This document shows, one piece after another, positions 16,253 to 23,880 of a stretch of DNA of 34,784 bases. Each line of letters begins with the position of its first letter. The stretch's first letter is position 1. The DNA is from Kiritimatiellia bacterium (lineage in GTDB: Bacteria > Verrucomicrobiota > Kiritimatiellia > RFP12 > UBA1067). The stretch is taken from positions 1 to 34,784 of the forward strand of contig JAFTCL010000017.1 in the NCBI GenBank assembly GCA_017454745.1, written 5' to 3'. The translations under genes were made by a program, and so were the position numbers. Below the pieces are notes generated by a model. The model ran no database searches. It was given only the letters and a program-made list of their open reading frames with translations, and had not been told where the DNA came from.

Positions 16253-18667
16253 GTGAGCCGACCGGGCACCGAGGCGGGCGGCCCCAACTGGTACAACACC
16301 GGTTTCCAATTCAGCGAATTCCAGCTGACGCTGGTCGGTAATCCGGTGGCGTGGCCCGCCGGAACGATCTCCTCCGCAGCTATTCCCGCAAGCGGCAACG
16401 AGACCGCCGCGAGGATCATCGACGGCGATTTGGCAACCAAGTGGTACTGCAACTCCTTGGGGACACCCTGCGTCATTGATATGGGTGAAACGGTGACCTT
16501 TGACGGTTACCGCTGGGCGACGGCCAACGACGCGCCCGGACGGGATCCTTACAGTTGGACGCTGGAGATCGGTGACGATGTCGACGGTGCCATCCAGTGG
16601 CGGACGATCGACGTGCGGTCCGGCTTCCTGTCGACCACGAACCGCAGGACTTGGAATACGCCAGACTTCGCGGTGTCGGTCGGCCTATCCGACTTTATCC
16701 CGGTCGATTATCCCATAACGGTTGCGGAGAGTGCCTCGCTGACGGTCAGCGGCGCGCAGGAGACACTGGAGAATCTCCAGTCGCCCGGAACGCTCTTTTT
16801 GGATGATTCTGATGTCACCCTCACCGGGAATTCCGCGTTGACGGGGAAGGTCTCCGGAGCGGGAATCCTCCGGCTCAAATCCGATCAGTCAGTTTTGGGC
16901 GGCTTCATGTCCGACTCGCTTGGGGTCACAATCGTCAACGACGGGGTTGATGCCGAATATCTCGTCTCTGGGAGCGGATTCAGCCAGATGTCCGCCTCTC
17001 TGCAGGACGGCGTCGGGCAACTCGGCCTCCATGTGGAGGACAATGTTGATCTGCTGTTGAACGGCAAGGATAGCACCTATACGGGCGATACGTTAATCGA
17101 AGGCGGCAAGGTCTCGATCTGCTCCGTGCAGACCGCCCGTTTCATCCGTTTTACCGGCTTGAAGACCAAGGGGGATACCGCCAACAACTTCCAGCTTTCC
17201 GAGTTCGAGCTGACGATAGGCGGAACCAAGGTTGACTGGCCCGAGGGGACCACAGTCTCCTTCCCGGTAACCATCGGGAAGGTCGGCGAGGGCCCCGAAA
17301 TGATCATCGACGGCAATGTCGGGACCAAGATCTACTATCCGGGCGACATCATGCCGTTGACCATTTCGACGGGGGCGATGGTGACCTTCGACGGTTACCG
17401 GTGGTTCACGGCGAATGACATGCCGGTCCGGGATTTCGTCAGTTGGGCCGTGGAGATCTCCTCCGACGGGACCACCTGGATTGAGGTTGACCGGCAGGAG
17501 GATGTCTCGGTGACGGATGACCGGCAGTCGTTGGCGTTTGCCGGTTCGTTCGTTGAGCCGGACACTGGCATTAATACCATCCCGATTGTCCGGTTCGTCC
17601 GGTTCAACGCGATCAAGACCAAAGCGAACGCCACTAGCAACTTCCAGCTATCCGAGTTCGAACTGCTGTTCAACGGGGTGCGGGTTGCTTGGCCGGAGGG
17701 GTCTGCCGTTCAGTATGACCAGACCATCACCAATTTCGGCGAGGGGCCCGACAAGCTGATCGACGGCTCCGTGGACACCAAGTTCTACTTCGGCGGCGGG
17801 GTCGGCGCGATGACCTTTGAGCTGGGGAGCCCTGTGCCGATTGACGGTTATCAGTGGTACACGGCGAATGATTCGACATCACGCGATCTGGTCAGCTGGT
17901 CGCTGGAAGTCAGCGAGAACGGGACCGACTGGATCGAGGTTGATCGACAGGAAAATGCCTCCATTACGGATTCGCGGAAAGTGTTGGCGTTCAGCAGGAC
18001 CTTTGTGACGGAAGGCCGCGCCAGCAATGCCCTGTCGGATGTGTCGAAGGTAACCCTAACTGGCGGGAACCTTGTGATTGCCGATGTCGCTGAAACGGTG
18101 AGAAGCCTTTCGGGAAGCGGTAATCTGACCCTGTCGGGCGATGGGAAAGTGGTCTTTAGCCCGGCGGAGGGAGACCATGAGACCTTCTCCGGGCTGATCA
18201 ACGGTATCGGTTCGCTGGTCATGAACGGCAAGGGGGCCCAAACGTTGAGCGGTAACATCGCGATGATCGGGACGTTGGTCGTGAAGGGTGGCACGTTGGA
18301 CGTCACGGGCGCGGATCTTGGCGGCATCTCCGAGATTGTGCTGTGGGGCGGCAGATTAATCGGCACCGCCTCCACGGCGGCTGACCTGAAGGTGACATCC
18401 CGTGGCGGCGTCTATGCCGCGTCGATCACGGTCGGCGGGACCCTGACGCTTGAAGGCGCGCCGCTTCTGGATATCGCCAGCGAATCTGAATCCGGCAAGC
18501 TGACTTGCTTCCGTTTCGGGTCCGCATCGGAAGAAACCCGTGAGAACTTCATAAATGCCGTCTGCGCGCGGGAGTTGCCGCTTCTCCTTAAGTTCACGCC
18601 CCGCATCGTGGGGCACGACATGTTTATCACCATTGCGCCCTCCGGAACCCTCTTGATTTTCCAGTAA
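16253..18667 (+). CDS. Giant surface protein with three F5/8-type-like (discoidin-like) repeats, N-terminally truncated
   Basis: 804 aa from a nominal GTG at 16253. The homology starts earlier: TARYLRF is encoded just upstream, and the frame is open from the TAG at 16184 but has no ATG and no signal peptide. Three repeats of about 150 aa each begin with an RxxRF block (RYLRF at the junction, RFIRF and RFVRF later). They contain FQLSEFEL or FQFSEFQL, an AxWPxG strand, a (I)IDG loop, FDGYRW.TAND, and W.LE/VEISxDGTxWIEVDRQ. This is the pattern of galactose-binding-like (F5/8 type C) domains that bind glycans. From about residue 605 autotransporter-associated strands follow (RSLSGSGNLTLSGDGKVVF), and the end is IAPSGTLLIFQ, the shared tail. 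Without a promoter or signal peptide the copy in this window is probably non-functional unless the upstream join is an assembly error. Confidence 0.75.
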   Translation: MSRPGTEAGGPNWYNTGFQFSEFQLTLVGNPVAWPAGTISSAAIPASGNETAARIIDGDLATKWYCNSLGTPCVIDMGETVTFDGYRWATANDAPGRDPYSWTLEIGDDVDGAIQWRTIDVRSGFLSTTNRRTWNTPDFAVSVGLSDFIPVDYPITVAESASLTVSGAQETLENLQSPGTLFLDDSDVTLTGNSALTGKVSGAGILRLKSDQSVLGGFMSDSLGVTIVNDGVDAEYLVSGSGFSQMSASLQDGVGQLGLHVEDNVDLLLNGKDSTYTGDTLIEGGKVSICSVQTARFIRFTGLKTKGDTANNFQLSEFELTIGGTKVDWPEGTTVSFPVTIGKVGEGPEMIIDGNVGTKIYYPGDIMPLTISTGAMVTFDGYRWFTANDMPVRDFVSWAVEISSDGTTWIEVDRQEDVSVTDDRQSLAFAGSFVEPDTGINTIPIVRFVRFNAIKTKANATSNFQLSEFELLFNGVRVAWPEGSAVQYDQTITNFGEGPDKLIDGSVDTKFYFGGGVGAMTFELGSPVPIDGYQWYTANDSTSRDLVSWSLEVSENGTDWIEVDRQENASITDSRKVLAFSRTFVTEGRASNALSDVSKVTLTGGNLVIADVAETVRSLSGSGNLTLSGDGKVVFSPAEGDHETFSGLINGIGSLVMNGKGAQTLSGNIAMIGTLVVKGGTLDVTGADLGGISEIVLWGGRLIGTASTAADLKVTSRGGVYAASITVGGTLTLEGAPLLDIASESESGKLTCFRFGSASEETRENFINAVCARELPLLLKFTPRIVGHDMFITIAPSGTLLIFQ

Positions 18668-18699
18668 AGTCAACCCCGGAATGAGGTAGGTTTGTCAGT

Positions 18700-18723
18700 G
18701 CGCGGGGCTAAAAAACCCCGCGC
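18700..18723 (+). terminator. GC hairpin after the F5/8-repeat protein
   Basis: GCGCGGGG (18700-18707) pairs perfectly with CCCCGCGC (18716-18723) across an 8-base A-rich loop, 33 bases after the stop at 18667. No T-run follows, so it is a weaker terminator candidate or an mRNA 3'-end stabiliser. Confidence 0.5.
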
Positions 18724-18780
18724 CTATTTACCGTTGCAATCGGCTAATTCTAAAAAATACAATATTTTTCATGTTCGCTG

Positions 18781-18809
18781 TTGACATTCCCCGGCGGTTA
18801 TGACATAAT
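18781..18809 (+). promoter_or_regulatory. Sigma70 promoter of the tRNA cluster
   Basis: Perfect TTGACA (18781-18786), a 17-base spacer, and CATAAT (18804-18809). The predicted start, near 18816, is ten bases before tRNA-Leu. This is the best housekeeping-type promoter in the window. Confidence 0.88.
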
Positions 18810-18825
18810 ACTTTCCACTTTTTGC

Positions 18826-18910
18826 GCATCCGTGGTGGAATTGGCAGACACGTAAGATTCAGGTTCTTATGCCGCAGGGCGTGGGGGTTCAAGTCCCTCC
18901 GGATGCACCA
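18826..18910 (+). tRNA. tRNA-Leu (CAG)
   Basis: Cloverleaf found by eye. Acceptor GCATCCG pairs with CGGATGC, discriminator A, encoded CCA at 18908-18910. The anticodon stem TAAGA/TCTTA encloses loop TTCAGGT, giving anticodon CAG. The long variable arm (class II) and the T-loop TTCAAGT are as expected for leucine tRNA. First of three tRNAs. Confidence 0.95.
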
Positions 18911-18928
18911 TAGCTTGAAAGGCCAGTT

Positions 18929-19003
18929 GCCCTCTTCGTCTATCGGCTAGGACATCAGGTTCTCATCCTGGAAAGAGGGGTTCGATTCCCCTAGAGGGTG
19001 CCA
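18929..19003 (+). tRNA. tRNA-Glu (CTC)
   Basis: Acceptor GCCCTCT pairs with AGAGGGT (one G-T), discriminator G, encoded CCA at 19001-19003. The anticodon loop TTCTCAT gives CTC. T-arm GGGG-TTCGATT-CCCC is standard. It lies 18 bases after tRNA-Leu. Confidence 0.95.
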
Positions 19004-19018
19004 TTCAGGCGGCTTTGT

Positions 19019-19094
19019 GCCAACCTAGCTCAGCTGGTAGAGCAGATCATTCGTAATGATCAGGTCATGGGTTCGAATCCCTTGGTTGGCTCCA
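19019..19094 (+). tRNA. tRNA-Thr (CGT)
   Basis: Acceptor GCCAACC pairs with GGTTGGC, discriminator T, encoded CCA at 19092-19094. The anticodon stem GATCA/TGATC holds loop TTCGTAA, giving CGT. Six T residues follow the CCA directly (19095-19100) and may help end the transcript. The DNA after it is accessory and decayed. Confidence 0.95.
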
Positions 19095-19553
19095 TTTTTT
19101 CCTTGGGTTGCAATGCGCTATGCTCAGCGGTCCGGGGATTTTTTTTTGCCCCGCCTTGGCTTTAGCGCACCTCTGTTTTGTACCTCCGCAGAATCAACCT
19201 GATTTGCTGCCGTTGTGTCTCGCGACAAGCCCCCGGCAGTACGCGCGCCACCGCATGCGCCGCAAAGCGTGTTCATCCCAACCAGTAGGAGCTAAATCCC
19301 AACGGGCGTGACCGTTGCCTTCGTCTTGCCGTCAATGGTGCGCTGGGAGGTGAATGTCGGCAGGAACACATCGTCGTCCTTCGACGCAATGCTCAAACGC
19401 GACGAAATCGCATTCGGTTACAAGTTCATCACCGGTAACGTTGGCGTGTCCGGCAAGAAGGGCACTCTTCCGCATTAAATGACAATGTTCGTGTAGCTGA
19501 AACGATCCGCTTTTGCGCTACTTCACCGTCAGTTTCACGATTTGAAGTTGTTG
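19095..19553. other. Decayed intergenic stretch downstream of tRNA-Thr
   Basis: About 460 bases without a convincing gene. It includes a GGGG-A-T9-G-CCCC run (about 19136-19158) and short open frames that look random. One 56-codon frame (19308-19478, plus strand, GTG start, TAA stop) has protein-like composition and ends GYKFITGNVGVSGKKG-TLPH. I do not recognise it and it has no ribosome site; it could be the 3' end of a lost gene. The stretch fits a degraded insertion region behind a tRNA cluster. Confidence 0.45.
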
Positions 19554-19730
19554 TCAGACTATCGCGGATTCTGGTTTGCGCGAAGAAAACGAGACTAATC
19601 TCACTCCCTGCTTCCGTTCCTCTTCTTGAAAGGCGAGAATGTCTGCGATGTATTCCTCCCACGTGTCGTGGGAGGTACTCAATTCTTCTTTAATGCGCCA
19701 CATTTCTTCAAGCGTTGCGTCATGCGTCAT
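19554..19730 (-). CDS. Small partner protein (candidate antitoxin) of the PIN toxin
   Basis: 58 aa, shorter than usual gene-finder limits. It begins MTHDATLEEMWRIKEEL and ends with VRLVSFSSRKPESAIV. GGAGG lies six bases before the ATG at 19730, inside the end of the toxin frame; the two overlap by 11 bases. Small acidic-basic helical proteins with an N-terminal (E)xxxIxxE(L/I) helix and a terminal VSF segment are commonly found directly after VapC-like PIN genes of this subtype, so it is probably the cognate antitoxin or accessory protein. The role is inferred from position, size and ribosome site. It looks intact although the toxin in front is truncated. Confidence 0.6.
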   Translation of the reverse strand: MTHDATLEEMWRIKEELSTSHDTWEEYIADILAFQEEERKQGVRLVSFSSRKPESAIV

Positions 19731-20117
19731 CTTGCACCTCCTCCTGCAACATCAGCGGAGTGCATATCTCCGCGCACACGTAACCATTGACTTCACACAC
19801 TCTTTTGATCTTGGGAATCATTTGCGCATTTGTAATGTGTCTGAAGTTCCAAGAAACAAGATAATCCATGCATTCAACAGCGGCTATCGCAATATGCAAG
19901 GCATCCTCTTTGAACTTCTCGGGTACCGCCTTGGCCTCCGCCAATTTTTGCGCAAGCGATGTCGCTTCCGCCGTAAACTCAAGCTCTGAGATTCCTCCCA
20001 ACGCCTCCATTCTTCGTTTTGCCACTTCGGCATCACCATTTGCCGCTTCTCGGCGCACCACGGGAGACACGAACAAATCGAATCGTTCCGCCGCCGTTTT
20101 CCACCAGTCAGTCGCAT
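19720..20117 (-). pseudogene. VapC-like PIN-domain toxin, missing its N-terminus
   Basis: From about 20117 down to the stop at 19720 the minus strand encodes a recognisable PIN-family protein: ATDWWKTAAERFDLFVSPVVR, then RREAANGD, then the acidic catalytic segment EDALHIAIAA and VSWNFRHITNA, ending EVQDDA. The family's first 30 or so residues, with the first metal-binding Asp/Glu and the start codon, are absent. The DNA upstream is instead the plus-strand surface-protein gene. The frame stays open beyond the junction to 20226, but that part is antisense to the surface protein. PIN proteins are RNases that act as toxins of type II toxin-antitoxin systems; this copy should be inactive. Confidence 0.75.
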
Positions 20118-23100
20118 TTGACGGTACGAAACGGTGGTCTTTTCGCGGTGTCCAAGGAAGTGTGGATCGCCCATAAGGGAACCGGATACATGATCGGTGA
20201 CGGAGGCACGTACGACCTTGGCTCAAGCACGCTCTTTGTGGGGATAAACAAAGACGCGGCGGCCTTTCTTGCGCTAACGAACTCTACTCTCAAATGTGGG
20301 AACTTTACCTTCGGCTACAACAACAGCCTACCAAGCAGGCAGTCCGTGGTCATTAAGGATTCGGTTGTTGAAATGTCGAAGTTTGTCGGGACGAAACTGG
20401 CCACGAATGCATCCTTCCTGTTCGATGGCGCAGTCCTTGCGCCGAAAGCGGAGACGACTGCCTTCCTTCCGGACAGCGCGGCAATTCCCACGCCCACGCT
20501 CGGCGCGGGCGGGCTGACCGTCTCGAACGCCTACGACGTCACGATCGCGAAGCCTTTGTCCGGAACGGGCGCGCTCGTGAAGAAGGGCGACGCCACGCTG
20601 ACGCTTGCCGGCGCACACACGTTCACCGGCGGCATTGACGTGCAAAATGGGACGCTTGCGCTTGATCCAAGCGTGTCTTTCGCGAACCCGACCTTGACGA
20701 TGGCGGACGGGGCGACGCTTAGGGTGAAGTTCACGCCGGGCGTCGGCTTCACGACGTCGAATCTCGTGGTGGCGCTCGATGCGAACACAAGCGGAACGGT
20801 CACGCTTGAGATCGATTCGTCCGATGGACTTCCAGAGGAGGAGACACCCTACACGCTGTTCGCGTCTGGCCTTGACGCCGTCGCGTTGAGCCGCATCTCA
20901 ATCGTTCCCGAGTCGCTTTATTCGCTCGCGGTTTCGGAGGGCGGCGCGGTGACGATCACGCTTCAGCGCATCCCGGTGACGCACGTGTGGACGGGCGGCG
21001 GCGCGGACGCGAAGTGGATGACGTCTGGCAACTGGGATACGGACGCCAGCTTCGGGACGTACGACAGCGTCGTCTTTGGCGGCACGGGCGGCTACTCCAT
21101 CTATGACTGCGGGGATGTTCTCATCGCCAACGTCACCGTACAGTCCGGCTCCCATACGGCCAATGTCGCAAGGGCTGGGTTCTCTGGCTTCCCGGTCACG
21201 GTCGCGAGCGGCGCGGAATTCGTACTGGAGGGTGCGGCCGACGCGGTCGATCCGTTCTCGACGGATATGAACGCGAACGCGATTTCCGGCATTCTTGACC
21301 TCGGCGGTGCCTCCCAGACCATTTCAACCGTTCTCGACGGTACGGGCGCGTTCCGAGACGGAGGCGAGATCCGCAACGGCACGGTTACGCTCGTCCCGAA
21401 CAGCTGGGGGGTGTTCATGGACAACACGTTCTTCACGGTCGGCGCCGGTGCGCACATCTTGAGCGACAAGCGCCTCTATTTTGAGTCGGGCGCATACTTC
21501 AGAATCGACGGCGGATCGGTCACGGACACCGACACGTCGGGCAACCATGTCGTCGGCGCCGGAACGAGCGGTTCGTTCTCGACATTCGAGGTGTCGAACG
21601 GCGGGCGCGTCGTCACGCAGTTTGAAGTGCGGTCCGGTACGCGGTACGGAGACTGGTTCATCGGGCACACCGCCCACGGTGCCCTAATCGGTGACGGCGG
21701 GATCCTCGATTTCGGCTCGGCCAAAATCTTCCTGTCCAACAAGGCCGGCATTCAATCGACGCTGGCGTTGACGAACGCCGTACTGACGTGCGGGAACATC
21801 CAGTTCGCATACGGCACCGGCGACAGCATCTCCACCCAGACGCTCGTGTTGAAGGACACGCTGGTCAACTTCCCCGGTTTCGTGTTCCAGCGCAAGGCCG
21901 ACGGATCGTCCATTCTCTTCGACGGCGCGACACTCGTGCCGACGGGGGAGGCGGCGAACTTCATGCCGTCCGGACTGCCGTCCCCGACGCTTGGGGCGGG
22001 CGGTCTCGTGATTTCCAACGCCTACGATGTGGGCGTGGCCGCAGGCATGACGGGCGCGGGCGGCCTCGTGAAGAAGGGCGAAGGCGCGCTGACGCTTTCC
22101 GGCGCGAGTTCGTTCACCGGCGGCATCGATGTGCGGGAGGGTGCGCTGACGCTGGCTTCGGGCGCGTCCTTCGCGGATTCGACACTCGCGATGGCGAGCG
22201 GCACGACGCTCAAGCTGACTTTCACTCCTGACGGCGGGTTTGCGACGTCGAACCTCGTGCTGGCCCTTGACGCGAACGCGGAAGGTACGGTCATGCTCGA
22301 GATCGACACTTCCGTCGGCGTTCCCGAGGTAAACAATCCCTATATGCTCTTTGCGTCCGGGCTCGACGCCGCGTCTCTTGGCCGCATCACGATCGATCCG
22401 GCCTATTCGCTCACCATTCTGAGCGGCGGCGCGGTAACGCTCACGCTCTCGCCCACGACCCACACGTGGATTGGCGGCGGCGCGGACGCGAAGTGGACGA
22501 CGACGGCGAACTGGAACACGGAAGATGACTTCAAGACGTTCGACCATGTCGTGTTCAACAGTGCGTCTGGATACTCCATCTACGATTGCGCGGACGGACT
22601 GCACCTCGGGAGCATCACGGCCAAATCCGGCATCCATACGGCCAACGTCGAGACGGCGTCCTTCGCCAACGTGCCGGTCACGGTCGCGAGCGGGGCGACG
22701 TTCGCGCTGGAGAACGCGGGCGGCGTGACCAATGCGTTCTCCACCGTGTCGAACACGAACGCGATCTCCGGCGTGCTCGATCTCGGCGGGGCCGTGCAGA
22801 CGATCTACGGTTCGGCCACGTTCCGCGACGGCGGCGAAATCCGCAACGGAACAGTCAAGATCGCGAGCGACGACCATTTCATGGACAACACGACGTTCAA
22901 GTTCGGGCAGAATGCAAACATGTCGGGAGCTGTGCGCTTCTACCTCCAGAACGGTGCGCATTTCATCCTCGACGGCGCGGCGTATACGAACAACCATTCG
23001 AACAACCACGTAATCGGCGGCGCCGGCAACCAGTCAACACTTTAGGTGTCGAACGGCGCTAGCCTCGCCGCGAAACTTGACTGGTTTGTCGGGCACAACG

Positions 23101-23870
23101 CCGGCGGCGCCCTGATCGGCGACGGTGGCGAGATTGACTTCGGTGCGCATCAGATTATCATCTCCAACAACAACGATGCACCTGGCGTGATTGCGCTCAC
23201 GAACTCCGTGTTGACCTGTTCTGACCTGCGCTTCTCGTACAACAACTCCAAGGGCAATTCCCAGACGGTGATCCTGAAGGACACCCTCGTCAATCTCGCA
23301 AAGTTTGTGTACTATCACAAGACTGCCGCATCGTCCATCCTCTTCGACGGTGCGACGCTCGTTCCGACGGGGGCGGCGGCGAACTTCATGCCGTCGGGAT
23401 TGCCGACGACGACGCTGGGCGCGGGTGGGCTTGTGATCTCCAACGCCTACGATGTGACGGCGGCCTTAAGCATGACGGGCGAGGGCGGCCTCGTGAAGAA
23501 GGGCGACGGGGCGTTGACGCTGACGGGGGCGCAGACGTTCAGCGGCGATGTCATCGTGCAGGACGGCGCGTTCGTCGCCGCCACGACATTCGCGGGCGGG
23601 CTGCGGGCGGCATCCGGCGCGATGATCGACGTGGCTGACGCGACGTTCGGCGGGAACATCGTCATCGGGGAGAATGTGGCGATGGCGGCCACCAACGGAG
23701 TGGACTGGGCGGAGGTCAAGGCCGTGCCGGTCGCCAAGACAACGGCATCGGACGTTTCGTTTCCCGCGGGACGCGATGCGAACGGCAGGCATTTCTTCGT
23801 GAGGTCTTCGGACGGTATAACGGTTCTGTATTACGGCAAGCAGCCCGGCCTCATGATTGTGATTCGCTGA
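20115..23870 (+). pseudogene. Giant autotransporter-strand surface protein, 5'-truncated and split by an in-frame TAG
   Basis: About 1250 codons in one frame. Homology begins at LTVRNGG (about 20118), with no start codon or signal peptide. The protein is built from units of about 493 aa: the second half of unit 1, then unit 2 from THVWTGGGADAKW at 20979, and unit 3 from THTWIGGGADAKW at 22458. Each unit holds a (G)ALIGDGG rung, GATLVPTG, LGAGGLVISNAYDV, LVKKGxGALTLxGA and FTGGIDV, the autotransporter-associated beta-strand repeat pattern. A TAG at 23043-23045 falls where unit 2 has GAG (FEVSNG becomes L-stop-VSNG). The same frame continues to 23870 and ends GKQPGLMIVIR, the shared tail. It was probably a surface adhesin or glycan-binding protein and is now likely a pseudogene. 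Confidence 0.72.
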
Positions 23871-23880
23871 AGGCCGTTAG

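Noticed and set aside
19136..19158. GGGG-A-T9-G-CCCC run as a terminator
   Set aside because: The T-run is inside the loop rather than after the stem, so it does not fit an intrinsic terminator on either strand.
21684..23009. 441-codon minus-strand open frame
   Set aside because: Antisense shadow of the repeat-rich surface protein in GC-rich DNA; the translation is Arg/His/Val rich with no domain.
23043..23045. Stop-codon recoding (TAG read as an amino acid)
   Set aside because: Other genes here end in TAG at normal positions and no suppressor tRNA is visible; a point mutation is simpler.
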